DNA from: Panaeolus papilionaceus
Lineage: Eukaryota; Basidiomycota; Agaricomycetes; Agaricales
Assembly (NCBI GenBank): GCA_015501605.1
Contig: JADNRZ010000007.1
Coordinates: 992,001-1,056,000 of the forward strand
Length of the DNA: 64,000 bases
Direction: 5' to 3'
Both the position numbers and the translations under genes were made by a program. Below, one piece after another: positions 31,201 through 44,121 of this stretch. Each line of letters starts with the position of its first letter. Position 1 is the first letter of the stretch. Under the pieces are notes generated by a model that ran no database searches, was not told where the DNA came from, and worked only from the letters and a program-made list of their open reading frames with translations.

Positions 31201-32842
31201 AGCAATACATGTGCCCAGACTGTAAACAGACGTCCATGGGATTTCAAGAACAAAGGAGCTCGAGGAAGAACAGCCCCTGCCCGAACTATCATGAAATCAG
31301 CTTCCCTTATCATAAACGTCAATGGCCATCAGGACCCTCAAACGCGAAGCGCTAGGTCTTGATCGTCGGCAGAACCTGAGTAGGGCCTTGATTCAACAGG
31401 GGCGGCCGCGAGGATGACCAGAGCGAGCCAGAGCGACGTCAACGCACAACCAGGTTTGATATTTAGGGTAGTTGTAGTTGGCATTTTCCGGGAAAGTGAG
31501 ATGGCTGCCAGTGGATGTCGACAGTATAACAATAGAATAAGTGCTCTGCAGTTGGTGAGACGGCTACTTCATGAAAGATCGAGCCCTTCACGAATTACAT
31601 AGCCATCAACATAAAAGAGCAACAATGGGGTCCTTAGAACCCTTGAACAAGTGAATGAAACGAATCACCCCTGAAATTGCTGAGGAAGCGAGCCTACTGG
31701 AATCTCAGTGAGTCTAAGTGAGTAAGTAGTTTCGACTTCCTTCACATGACGAAGTTTGATAACGGTTTTGAGGGCTAGAGTTTCCGCAGAGCAAATGACA
31801 TCGCAGATGATTCCGACAGCCTGCTTTGCACCGTCGCAAGTCTAGGTAAAGGTAGATATGGATTCCCTTTGTGCATGTAGTCCTATAAGGGCTAATGATC
31901 AGTAAAATTCATCCCTTACTGTCTTAGGGATTGTCATAAATCGATGGAGAGGCCCGAGGAAATGGTAAACAGGTTCTTCGGTGCTGATGTTGGAATTCAA
32001 TAGGAGTGGGCATGAGAGTGCTGATTGCGATAATAAAGTTGGAAGCTTCCTATTTTGCACATCGAATGGTTTTTTTCAGTAGTATCCCTCCATCGATGGT
32101 CAATCGACAACAGAGCAACGCCCCTCGGACATCAAATCATCAGTTTATTTGGACCATCACCAAACATTTCAAGTCACCGACAGAGATATGCTGCTTGAAC
32201 TCTTACCACGACCACCCAACCGGTATAATTTTTTAGGAAGAGTCCTGTAAGACATAAACCCGAACTTGATGCTATCTGTAGGAATGTACACTAGGTCGGT
32301 GAAGTTCTTTTTTTTAAACTATCATTGCGTGTACTCACAAACATAATTATAATTATAAGGTAACCTAATCAGACCCCATACAGACATTGTATCGCAATGT
32401 GCATGCGATTGCCAAATAAATTATTCTTTCATTATCGAAGTTTAGGTGCCTACTTCATCTCGGAAACATACGCTGCCTACTGCCGTTAGGAGCGACGAAG
32501 AGGTGGTTATAATCAGGCAGAGGCCACATTTTATCTTTCATTCCCGCTACAACCAATGCAACGGACACGAGGTGTAAACCTGAAAACCTGTTGTTACATA
32601 TGAACTCGTGGCGGACTTCCGAAGTTCATTTACATCACTCAAGACTTCAACAGTACTGTATCCGTCTGCGAGATCTTGCGGTAGCTGATCCCTGTTGATC
32701 TCTGGTTATATCGGCTCATTCCGCTTTCAGATGTCCAGACTCAGCATAGTGGTGTTGGTTTGTATATATTCCAGTCTTGAGAAGGTTGAACCTGCGCCAA
32801 TGACCTGCTCTTACTACCCTGCCTAAGGGTCCTCTCTTTCTG
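28229..32842. other. 4.6-kb stretch without a recognisable gene
   Basis: Only short, unsupported frames occur, the longest 196 codons at 28347-28937, without any domain or plausible intron structure. No LTR pairs, terminal inverted repeats or tandem arrays were seen. AT-rich runs occur around 32300-32360. It could hold a decayed transposon, a non-coding RNA or a gene with very short exons. Confidence 0.5.
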
Positions 32843-34427
32843 ATGCTCCCCATTTCGCTGCATGACGCCTATCGAATCCTGGACGTTGATGAAGGGGCCA
32901 CTCAAGATGAAATCAAGAACGCGTATAGAATCATGGTATAATTTATTCCGATCATTATTCCTACTCTTTACCGACTGAATTTGTCCGCCGACAGGCCTTG
33001 AAATGGCATCCAGACCGCCATCACAACAGCTTCAACAGGGATGTGGCCATGCAGCAGTTCATGCAAGTGCGTAATGAACCACGATTTAGACATTTACAAG
33101 TATGACTTACCGACTTTTGTGGTCCCCGTTTTTTGACAGGTTACAAACGCTTATAGAACGCTAGTTAGAGAAGGCTATCTAAGACGACTCGCCGCCCCAA
33201 TGGGAAACTCACATTCTGGCACCATGCCTGCTCATCGCCCGCCACCTCCCATGGCTCACAAGAACAGCAGTGAATCCTCCATTTCTCTAGACTCCTTCAT
33301 CCACCTTGTGGCATCGAGCCAGGAGTCGCTCACTACTGCACCACCTCCTAGTCACAGAGAAAATTCGTATTCCTCCTGGAGTCAAGGTGTCCGCCAACCA
33401 CCTGAAACAGTTTCCTCGCAGTACCGTAATCCACATATCTTCAATTACGACCTGCCTCCCCGCGACATGCCTGGTCCTGCGGGCTATCGGCCTTCGCTGG
33501 ACCCAGGATTGTCTCAAAAACTACCTGCTTCTGTAAAACCCATATCACGACCGTTCAAGGGTCCACCACCCCCACACTTCAGTGGTGATTCACTAACTCA
33601 AAAAGTGTACGTATCCGCAGCACTCGATAGATATGGAAGATCCCTCTTCTCACTAATCCTCTTCAATACCGCAGCGCACCGCCCTACACTTTCATTCACC
33701 CTCAACCCTCGCATTCTCGGGAAGAAGGCAATTTACGATCGGTTCTGCCACCTAATTCCCTTCCTCTTATTTCAATCGGACTAGGACCCTCGGGAGAGTG
33801 GGTCTATTCCCTTTCGCTCTCCTTAGAGGAGATCTTCGAAGGCAAGCACTGCCGGTTTGGCATAACTCGCTCTTATCTCTCCAAAACAACCAAAAACATC
33901 GTCATCGAACTCGACATTCCTGCTGGCTGTCGACCAGGGACACGTATCCTTTGTCGCAATGTGGGACACGAGTGGAAGCCAGGGATCTTCCAAGATATCG
34001 CCTTCATCATCGAAGAAGAACCGCATGACCGCTTCGTTCGCCTTTTCGACGATCTCATCATGGATGTTAGGATTCCTTGGGTGGACAAGCTACGGCAACA
34101 AGGAGGGAAGGTACCTTTGGTGGGCATTGACGGGAGGAATCTAGTGATTCAGATCGACACACCCAAGGACCGAAACACAAAGGGAAGGAGTGTGGTTCAG
34201 GGTGCTGGGATGCCGATCCGGGAACGAGGCAAAGTGGTAGGGCGGGGAAATCTAGTTGTGCAGTGAGTGTTGACCCTGATTTTCCGGATTAATCATGCAT
34301 TCCGCAAATTCGGGTGGTTCTTGTCAACTTACTGACATCTACTCCGTCTTCTCGCAGGTGGGAGATACTTCCTCCACAACCTAAAATGTTCCACTTTGTC
34401 AAAAGGCTATGGCGGTCTGGAAAGTAA
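32843..34427 (+). CDS. Class B J-domain co-chaperone (Sis1/DNAJB type)
   Basis: Five exons (32843-32935, 32995-33066, 33140-33606, 33675-34262, 34358-34427) give 429 residues. The J domain is at the N-terminus: DAYRILDVDEGATQDEIKNAYR, then LKWHPDRHHN with the HPD loop that stimulates Hsp70 ATPase, and VTNAYRTL. A Pro/Ser-rich linker of about 130 residues replaces the usual G/F region. The C-terminal peptide-binding domains follow (EWVYSLSLSLEEIFEGKHCRFGITR, IPAGCRPGTRILCRNVGHEW, HDRFVRLFDDLIMDVRIPW), ending in a short Trp/Arg tail. Lack of a zinc-finger region makes it class B rather than Ydj1-like. It should deliver clients to cytosolic or nuclear Hsp70. Confidence 0.9.
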
Positions 34428-36132
34428 TTAGACAATAGACTCTTGCTCGCCCTATATGGAATCCGTTATGACAGCCTTCATATTATGTTTCTGTGTTGTT
34501 GCTTTCGTTGTAATATATCTTGTATATAAGTGTATGTATATAGATGTCATTGTAAAATATCTGTAGTTTATTAATGTGGAGTCTGGCTGGGTAATAGATA
34601 TGTTTTAGGTCTGATATAAGATTATATGTTGTGTATCCTACGTGATTTCAACGCTATCTCGGCGTAAGACGAAAGTTGCTGATGTGTAACTTTGCAGGAT
34701 AGATATGTCTCGCCAGTCATTCCAACCTTCGGCCTCCAGCGGCCTCTGTATGCCTCTATGAGCAATTGACGCATCCAATACAACGGAACAGGAAACGTTG
34801 GTCGACGTCATTTGTCCCACTTTTCTGGTGCTACTCAATAGCTCGATCGCGACGAAACACATACAACAACTAGACGAAGGTGATCGTTGTTGCTGAAGTG
34901 TGTATCGATGAGCGATAAGACTCTAGAAGAGCCGTCCGGAGCACGGATGATCAGACTGAGAGATATAGACGGGCAAAGTCAGGAAGAATGTAGTCGCCAT
35001 GTAATCAAGTTCAGGCGAATTTGCTGCGATGGGCAGTCCAGATTTTGAGCAAAACCAACAGCAAGAATTGATGACAATTGCCACGAGGGCCTGCATCCGA
35101 TCTTTGTCTAGGAAAGCCAGAGGGGATGTCAGCGTCGTCTCCCTATGAGACAGTCGCTCACACTCAGTAAAGCTAGCCCATCTTCGCTTGGTCTCTAAAA
35201 ATTTGAGAGAATAGTACCATAGAGTGATACATTGCATCAACCCAGCACGCCCAGCATACTTACACAAAGAGAGGCGGCTCGAATGTTCTTTTCTTGTCAG
35301 CAGAATTTGGCAGTGACTTGGGGTTCAAGGCCGCTCGATCCATGCAAACACAGGGCACAGACCAGGCGTCAAAATTAAATTGTGGTCCAGAGAGCAAAGG
35401 CTGGGTTTACAGTGGTTGTGTAAGCGCTAATAAAACGAAACCGAAGCTATTTCTAGCTCCCATGTTGACAGCCAGCATACGAGTCGTCAGGTGAGTGATA
35501 TTTTTGCAGCTTATTCGGAATCAAAGACCATATATGATTTTGCGCCTAAAAGATAGAAAATGTTCTGCTGAAGCGAGTTAAAGAAGAACAGCAACCCATA
35601 TGAGTATCAAGAGCAAAGGGCTGAGCTCTCACAGAGAGGAGACACGAAAATTGATGTTCCCCACATTCATGTTACCTCCTTTTGGCATGACTTTAGATGG
35701 CATCAACCCGCGTGCCTTTCAGTCAGGACATCTGCTCTTGTCCTTATGACAATCACTTAACCAACTTTTGCTTCAACTAACGCTCTATCTCATGTCTTCA
35801 CTGTCAGCACTTTCTGAAATTATTAAGTCTGATGTAGAGGTATTCAAGGTCTGTCGTCCAGGTAATGTTCCATCTTTGACACGGGAAGAACGGGCTAAGT
35901 ATAAACCCTGTGACCCCGCTTGAGGGATGTTTGTGGAACAAGATCTGATTTATCATTCTATACAATTCAAATACCGCAAGGCAAGAGGAATGTGATTCCC
36001 AATCTGCCATTATTCAAGGAAGTGGACGCCTAATCTGTGTCCGCTTTCTTCATAACTTCCCAGTTTGTCGCCTCTTCCCAAGTCCAACCGCAACCATCCC
36101 TTCCGTACTTATAAACCAACAACAACCGGCTA
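34428..36132. other. 1.7-kb intergenic region
   Basis: Nothing that I can support as a gene. The 5' part (34430-34640) is an AT-rich 3' flank of the J-protein gene. Minus-strand frames of 74 and 114 codons show no domain and no coding bias that I can judge. Confidence 0.5.
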
Positions 36133-38949
36133 ATGACATCCAATCCTGCGCGCCCCATCTTCCAGAGCGTCTCGTCTCTCATACTTGCATCTGGCATCAC
36201 CCTCGCTGTCATCAAAACCGCCCAACGAGCTGGAAAACTAACGACTCTTTCAAACAAGACCTCTATAGCTCTGAGCATCATCATGACTGTGGTTCTACGA
36301 CAATTCCTCCAAGGTTCGAGTGGCAAGTTAATTAAGAACCCGGAGACATTCCGAAAACAGAAGAATGATACCGAGGAGTACGACTATATTATTGTTGGTG
36401 GAGGTATGTTGCGCGAGTCGTTCAACGATGAAGATGAACTCAGCGGGCTGGAACTGTGACTGTAGGAACTGCGGGATGCGTGCTTGCTGCACGATTGTCT
36501 GAAGACCCCTCTATCAAGGTCTTGGTAATTGAAGCAGGAATTAGGTAAGTCTAATCAGTTGTGCTGAAGCATTTCCAGATCTAATTGCGAGTGTTTAGCG
36601 GGAAGGAGCTCCTCTTTACCAGAATCCCTATGGCATACTCGATGCTCTTCCATTCGAAGCACATCCATAATTTTTACACAGAACCTCAAGACCAGGCAAA
36701 GGGGAGGAAGAAATACTGGCCACGAGGTATGTGCATTAATAGTCGTGGGTAGGATATTTATAAACTCATTAACCTTGCGACAGGCAAGATGCTGGGTGGA
36801 TGTAAGTTGATCCGGCCAGAGCAAGTCTATAATTACACTCTGAATATCATTTCTAGGCTCGTCCGTCAATGCCCAAATGTAAGCGCTCAGGAGACATGCG
36901 ACTATCCAAATAGCTAACATTTGACAGGGCCCAATATGGAGCACCAGGAGACTTCGACGAATGGGCAGACATAATCCAAGATGATGCGTGGTCATGGAAG
37001 AATCACGCCAAGTAAAGCTTTTATTATTTTATTAAAGATGTTGCGGATTCCCACTTAATTTTTATCGCCTCCCCTCAGGTATTTCAGAAAGTTCGAAAAG
37101 TACGAAGTCGACCCCGAACATTCCGACGTGGATCCTACTGTTAAGGGAACGACGGGTCCCATGCGTGTCGGTTTCAATGCACTTACTTCTGAAGCCTCCA
37201 AGCAATTCGTCCAATCGTGCACCGAAGTCGGTATTCCATTCAGCCCCGATTTCAATACATCCAAAGGCACCCTCGGGGTGAACAAAGTGCGTTTTTATAT
37301 CTGTCTCTACAGCTCATCAGACTGACCAACTTTGCGCAGGTTAGTAAGTAAACCAGCTCTGTCCTGTTTCACAGATTGGTAGAGACTGAAACCAAACCGT
37401 AGTGACCTATGTGGATAACGACAGGGCGCGAGTGTCATCGGAGACAGGATACTTTACTGAGGACGTCCTGGCAAGGCCAAATCTGAAGGTCTTGCTCAGG
37501 GCACATGTTACAAAGCTCGCTACAGAGAAGGATGGGGACGACGTGAAGGTCGTTGGCGTTGAATTCTCTCAGAGCAAGAACGACAAAGCCGTTCGAGTCC
37601 GTGGCAAAGAAGTAATCGTTAGGTTCGTGCATATCTCGCTCGGTGCCGATAAACCTCGTTCTAATTGAAAACAATCCCACTTCAGTGGCGGCGCCATCCA
37701 TTCTCCTCAGGTATTCCATATATCTGGGTTATAAGCGTACGTACTCACTGTTTGCAGATTCTCATGCTTTCTGGAATTGGGCCTGCTGAGCATTTGGAGG
37801 CCATGAAAATTCCGGTCGTCAAAGACTTGCCTGGAGTTGGATCCAATCTTGTGGACCATCCAGTTGTCGACCTTTACTTCAAAAACAAGATGAACGACTC
37901 TCCCACACACGTCATGCCTTCTGGCGCCCTTGATTTCCTCAAGTTGGGGGGCTCGGCTATTCAATACCTACTCTTTGGAAACGGTGTGCTGGCGACGAAC
38001 GTGAGTCAGATTCCCGTCCATGAAATACTTTCGAACATAATTAACAAGTTGTGTAGTTTGGTGAAGCTGCTGCCTTCATTCGTACAGACGATCCCAAACT
38101 ATACCCCGAGAGCGAGTACCCAGAGAAAATTCGAGATAGCACCTCCGCTTCTGGAAGTCCTGACCTCGAGATTTTCGCAACCCCAATCGCATATAAGGTG
38201 AGGATAAGTTTCTTCAACGATAGTGTTATGGTTCTCCGATGTTAATGCTCCCAAATAGGAACACGGTAAAAAACCTTTCCCCATGCATACCTTCTCTGTG
38301 CATGTCTGCCTTTTGCGGTGAGTATCGATTACCTATCCCCGCCCACCCTTTCCTGACGGTTATTTAGCCCAATGAGCAAGGGTACACTCCATTTGAGGTC
38401 CTCCAACCCTTGGGATACCCCCATAATGGACCCTAAGTGAGTGTACTGTTTAATACGTCAAAAATAAACCTTTCTAAATCATCGATGTAGATATTTGACC
38501 GCAAAAGAAGACGTGGCTCGTCTCGTTCGCGGTATTAAGCTCATTTTGAAGATCAGCAAGACCGGTCCTCTCGGTAATCGTCTCGACCATAACGACAAGA
38601 ACCCAACTCTTGATCATCAGACACATCTGAAGACTGACGAGCAATTGGAAGAACTTGTACGGGACCGTGTTGAGACACTGTACCACCCTACCAGCACTTG
38701 CAGAATGGCACCACTCGAACAGGGAGGTGTTGTTGATTCCAAGTTGAGGGTTTATGGCGTCAAGGGACTTCGAGTTTGTGACGCGTCTATTTTCCCCGAG
38801 ATTGTGTCTGGCCATACTGTAAGTTCATCTTTACTTGAGAAAACCTCTATATTCACGAAGCCACTCGCTCATTACACCAGGCTGGAGCTGTCCTCGCTGC
38901 CGCTGAGCATTTGGCAGATATCATCAAGGCTGAACGCAAGTCTCTTTAG
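36133..38949 (+). CDS. GMC (glucose-methanol-choline) flavin oxidoreductase
   Basis: Sixteen exons give 655 residues: 36133-36403, 36466-36544, 36599-36726, 36784-36801, 36857-36878, 36928-37011, 37079-37286, 37340-37343, 37403-37622, 37686-37710, 37758-38000, 38057-38197, 38259-38317, 38368-38436, 38491-38818, 38881-38949. After an N-terminal hydrophobic stretch comes the FAD-binding motif [18 protein letters not shown], then the GMC signature PRGKMLGGCSSVNAQ and [18 protein letters not shown]. The catalytic region has YHPTSTCRM and GHTAGAVL with the two expected active-site histidines. The family oxidises alcohols or sugars and often makes H2O2. Without a clear signal peptide the location is uncertain. 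One exon is only 4 nt; the codon phase requires it. Confidence 0.93.
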
Positions 38950-39364
38950 TCAAAGTATAGGGATAGGAGACACGTTATCCCCAGATGATCTGTAAACCCC
39001 ATAAAGTGGGGAAGGATCTAAGCGAGGTTGCAAATTAGAAATTATTTATCGATCGGATTTCATGCTTGTTTTATGTTCGTGTTTAGTGTTGTTGTGAATG
39101 TATCTACTTATTCTCGTTAGTTTACAGTAACATAGTTACTGTATGCTACTCATTTATTTTCGTATTTTTTTTTGGTGCAGATATGCAACGAGAATCTGAG
39201 GAGAACTAAACGTGACGGTTGGGACTTCATGGTCTGAAAAATAGGGGCTAGAACTCCACATGTTTCGCACGTGCATTTACTCTACACGGCCACGTGATGC
39301 AACGCGGTAGATTCGAACTGTTCAAATCGGGTAATGGTTCAACTCTCCTCCAACGACGACGACT

Positions 39365-41621
39365 ATGTTCAAAGGCATTCTCCCCTCCAGGCGTATTCCT
39401 TCTGGTGATTTCACCATTATAACAAACCTTGTAGACAATCAGGGCAAGGAGAACTTGCCGGCTGTTTCACCAACGAACCTTACCCAGATGCCTGCAGCGA
39501 AGATGAAGGCGGCCAAAGCGTTCATTCCCAACGGGGACAGGAAAAAGAAACCTGATACCAAGAAACCCAATCACATTCCGATGCCAGAGAACACGGTCTC
39601 GCCGCAGGCATTTGATAAACTTCTAGTGAGCACTGCGATTGCTGACGAAATCTCATTTGTTGACCTTGTGTCGTAGGATGACCTCCAGATACCATCTTCA
39701 TTGCGACCAAAGCTCTATGGCATGGACGCATCAGTGAAAGCAGCTATGCTTAAGTCTTCGCAGACGATGGCGATCAGCCCTCTTCCTCAAAATGAACCCT
39801 CCACCCCAAAGAGCAAGAGCGTTCGACGACCACATAGCATGGAATCACTGACTCCTCAACATCCAACACTCGCATCTCTGGCATGCGATGACTCAGACCT
39901 CCCTCTTCCTCCCCCGATTTCTGCTCATGTCTCTGCCCACAACTCCCCATACATGTCGTCACCTTCCCGCAAAGCCAGCGGCCACTCACGGGGGTTGTCA
40001 TTTGACACTCAGAAGTTGTTCTCCAGGAGTCAGGTCAATCTCGCTTCATCTTCGCAGCTCGATCTTTTCAACATCAATGGTGGCAGCAAATTTTCTGCCA
40101 AGGACAAGGTGTCAGCTGCTGTAAAGAATCAGACGCCTACTCGGTTCTGTAGCATCCTTCAAAGTACCTCGAGTACTCAATTGGATATTGAGGATGTTAA
40201 GAAGCTCAGACTTCTGTTGAGGAACGAATCTGCTAGGTATGCTACAGAACTGTTGCGCGTGATATGAAACTCACCTGCCCACTTCAGCTGGACAGAAGAA
40301 TTTATGAAATTGGGAGGTTACTCTGCCCTCCTCACACGACTCAACGAAATATTAGAGGTTGAGTGGAGGTATGTTTCTCCCCGAGTACACGCTGTACTGG
40401 TCTCATTCTCTCTTCAGAGAGGAACAACATGATGATCAAATCCTCCACGAACTTTTACGCTGCTTCAAAGCTCTATCTACGTCTTCCATCGGCTGCTTCG
40501 CCTTGCGCAGCTCATGTCCAACACCATTCACGCAACTTGTATCACTTTTGTATTCCGATAAGAAGCCCGGAGAGGTTGCCACCCGACAACTCATCGTAGA
40601 AATGCTTCTTGTTCTGTTTGAATTGTACCCACCATCATCGCTGCCCTCCACCACGGCCAAATCTCTGTCAGGATCTCCTGCTCGCCCTTCTCAACGCCCA
40701 CGGGAGGCATGGGAGAGCCAAAACTCGTTGGTTGCGTCTAACCTCGTCACTCTGCCTGCGCCACACAAGACGTTCTTTTCTCTCATTCGCAGTCTCCTTT
40801 TGACACCTGCTCCTCGTCCTGCGGAAGCTGTTGATGCGATTCCTATTTCTCCTCACGAGTTCATCGAGTCCTTGCATGTTCCAAGAATTTACAAGACGTA
40901 TTTGCAAGAGCTGTCTGACGTCTGCCGCGACTACTTCTGGGTTTTCTGCCATCCAAATAACACCATATGGCTTTTGTCGGAGGTCAACGAGTCGAGTGCC
41001 GAGAAGCCCAGAGCACCTGGTGGCATGACTGGAGGTGTTGAATTTGAGGCTATGGGGTACTTTGTAAGTCATTTTGTCCTGCTGAAAAGGCGTACGCTCA
41101 TGATGCCCTCCAGACAACCCATTTGAAGCTTGTCAATGCTGTTGCTAAATGCGTGGAATCCCTGAACATGCCCAGGGAGCACGAACACTCCGCATGGAGA
41201 TTCCACCACGACTTATTCCTATCTGGTATTGAGCGTATTCTTCTGGTAAGTTTAGGTTTCCTGAAAGATCGTTACATTTTGCTCAAGACTACTTTAGATC
41301 TCGCGCAAGGCATCCACCACATATTATCCAACTCTTCACTTGGAGCTGGCTCGCTATATTGCCTTTGCAATGAGGGCAGGCTACGAACTTCCTTATACCG
41401 TGGATCGTCTCATTGGTCTTCCACCTGATGCGCATTGCAAACCACAGGAACCCCTTCTGCCTCCTCACATGTCTTCCTCTCAGCTCCATGGACCAAGGTC
41501 GGGGAGAAGTACGCCTCGCCACCAGCCCACTACTCCTACCAAGAGACCTGCGGGTGCCCAAGCTCCAGCGCTTCCTTCTCCGAGGAGAGCTGACCCACTC
41601 AACTTCAGCTTTGATAACTGA
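39365..41621 (+). CDS. Formin GTPase-binding (GBD/FH3-like) domain protein
   Basis: Six exons (39365-39625, 39677-40236, 40288-40368, 40418-41063, 41114-41245, 41298-41621) give 667 residues. The first 220 residues are disordered and basic, with short Ser/Pro-rich runs. From about residue 240 an armadillo-type helical domain starts (DVKKLRLLLRNESASWTEEFMKLGGYSALL, LHELLRCFKALSTSSIGCFAL). It matches the way formin GBD/FH3 domains begin. There is no FH1 or FH2 domain, so it cannot nucleate actin itself. A Rho-GTPase-responsive scaffold in polarity or septation is the best guess. The C-terminus is again Pro/Ser-rich. Confidence 0.78.
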
Positions 41622-43139
41622 ATTGAGTTGAAATGAATAACGCGATAACGATAATAACGAGAAAAAAATGAAATTAAACGATCCAAGCACTCTGAAATGA
41701 TTACCCTATTTATGGCTACGTACAATAACGAAAGGTTTCTTTTCGTTTTTTGCTTTCCTATCTCCTTCTCATGCTCTATCCCTCGCATCGGTGTATTCAT
41801 TCCTCCATCCATCCTAACATATGTATGTACACCTCATCAAATCGTTTCTTCCTATCTTCCTTTCGCCTCCATCTCGCACACGAATGTTACCCGATGATGT
41901 TATTTAAAGACTGCCTCTCACCACTCATATCTGCTTTCCATCCTCCGCATCCAAAGCTGACATTGTACAAACTCATGATACATGGTAGATACACAGAGCT
42001 GGCCTGCTGTATTTCTTGGATAGAGAATAAAAGCGTTCTGTCTCCGATTCTGCATAATTTTGGAGCATCTTTCTCTCAGAGTCGGCATGAACATCAGAAG
42101 GCGCAAGGCACCTCTCTCAAGGTCTGCATTCGATGTGCCTCCGTTGTGCCTCCGCCTTTTTGTCTTTGCGTGACAAATGCGTTACGTGACGGGCGGTGAT
42201 GATGTCCCTGATTACCCGATTTGGGCACTCCCTTTGTGCTGAAGACATTCCAAAGTACTGAAAAGCGGACGATGGACAGAACGCCTCTTGACTTCTTTCC
42301 ACCACCATTCCACCCATATTTTTGCCTCTGAAAACCGCATTTTCCTTCAGGTTTTCGTTCTGAAGCTTTGGAATGGCAGAAAATGTGGTGACTGGATGTT
42401 CCTCACCAATACCCTATTGAATTCCTAATCTGGACTTGGACTACTCCGCCCCAAAACCCAGGTTGGCCTTAATTTGCGACCCATCGCCCCATCTGGCTCA
42501 TGTTTCTATTCATGATACTCTGTTGACAATAACAACGATTTGCCTATTGCCTTCAATATAGTCGCCGGTGCCCTCTGTTATTCCTGCCATCGTCATCATC
42601 CCGGTTTATCATCCATTCTCGGCCATCGTGCACCCCAGTTTGCCCAACCCTCATTGCGCTGCGCATAATAGGGTTAGCGATATTTCGGTCACCGGATTTT
42701 ACAGATGTATAGCCCAGAAAGTGCCTCAATTCTCTGCATCTCAACTGCTTGTTGTTCTACCATCAGGTTGCCTGATGCACTCTCTCACGGCACGTCCAAA
42801 TCCGGATCCTGCTTTTTGTTCTCTGCGATGATGTCCTCCGGCATACCCTGCCATAACTGCTGCCGTCATATTGAAGGTGTACCCCTTATCGCTTGCTCTT
42901 ATTGTCTCTGATTTCCTAATTCAACCAATTTTGCTCTTGGTTCACTGACGTGAGCACGCTACGACCCTTCGTTATTGTCTTTCTCGGGTGCTTCCCAACG
43001 CTTGCATGGTCGGGTCATCCTGTCGCCTACCTAAACACAATTGGAGTCGTCTTACACTATGATTATCGTGTAATTTGTAACTAAGTCCGCTGGTTCCGAG
43101 CAATTGAGTTCGTTTTGGCAGTTTATCCGCTGTGTCTGG
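41622..43139. other. Intergenic region upstream of the pheromone gene
   Basis: About 1.5 kb rich in pyrimidines, with no supported gene. I looked for further CaaX-ended small frames and for a Ste3-type receptor and found none. Confidence 0.45.
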
Positions 43140-43146
43140 TATAAAA
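43140..43146 (+). promoter_or_regulatory. TATA box of the pheromone precursor gene
   Basis: TATAAAA lies 132 bp before the ATG at 43278, leaving room for a leader of roughly 100 nt that is rich in C and T. A strong TATA box fits a small, highly expressed peptide gene. Confidence 0.5.
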
Positions 43147-43277
43147 CGATCGATGAATCACCCTCCTTGAGATTCCCCAAGCAACTAGCTTTCCATCCTT
43201 CGCCTCATTCAAACTTCTCTTCCACCGAAAAATCTCTTTTTCTCCTCGTCTCCCCAACACCTTTACACAAACTCTCC

Positions 43278-43400
43278 ATGGACGCTTTCTCTACCATCAC
43301 TAGCTTCGTTAACGTCCCAACTGTTGAGGAACCTTCTGTGCCATCAAACGAAGAGAGTGGCAGCGGCGGAGGAACCACCTACTACTGCATCATTGCTTGA
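43278..43400 (+). CDS. Lipopeptide mating-pheromone precursor
   Basis: An intronless frame of 40 residues. It begins MDAFSTITSF, like basidiomycete pheromone precursors (which commonly open MDTF or MDAF), has the acidic processing region NEES, then a short Gly/Ser/Thr/Tyr stretch, and ends YYCIIA. The last four residues are a CaaX box that should be farnesylated on Cys37, trimmed and methylated. The mature peptide is probably the 10-14 residues before the Cys, released by cleavage near the EE or ES pair. Such peptides are secreted through a Ste6-type exporter and sensed by Ste3-type receptors. No receptor gene lies in the window, so it may be a mating-locus outlier or a non-mating pheromone-like gene. 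Confidence 0.82.
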   Translation: MDAFSTITSFVNVPTVEEPSVPSNEESGSGGGTTYYCIIA

Positions 43401-44121
43401 AGATAAATACTCTTCAAACCATTTAGACGACATCATGGCCTTTTTATTATTTTTGTAAGCATCTTTCGTCCTCACAACAATGTCGCATGTCTCTTACTTG
43501 CTTTGCTATAGACATCGGTTCACATTTCACGACCATTATCCACCACGAATGGAATCACCACCCAATCGTCCTTCTTCTCAGCATTGCGACACCACAACCC
43601 GCTCTTCACTAAACGCCCACTCAACCACTATCCAAACTCATTCCACCATCTATCATTATCGAAACAACCGCTGCTAAGGCACCCATCAACCTCATTGACA
43701 ATCATTCCACCATTACACTTTCGAACATTTTTATCATTCAGTGCAGAAGATCCACTTCGACTTTCTGGGAGCCCCGATCACATTTACTATGTACTAAAAA
43801 TTCCCACCTTTTTACGGCCTGCACTACTTTGAACACTGCATTTTTCGGAGCATCAACCATGGCATTCTTCACCATTCTTCGCAATCACTTTTTATTGGTT
43901 TTCATCCTTTCGCATTTTCGATTTTCTTTTGGTCTCATTCCGGGATCTTTGTTGTAGTTGTAGGATTTTGTAGCCTTTGCACGGCTATTGTGACTTGTGA
44001 AATATAAATGCAATTATTACTGCAATTTCTTCGAGATCCAGTGAGAGAGCGATGATTAGGCTAGACCAAAAAAATACTGTGTCACTTCAATCAATTCGAC
44101 CGGAGGTCCGACTAGTCACTA

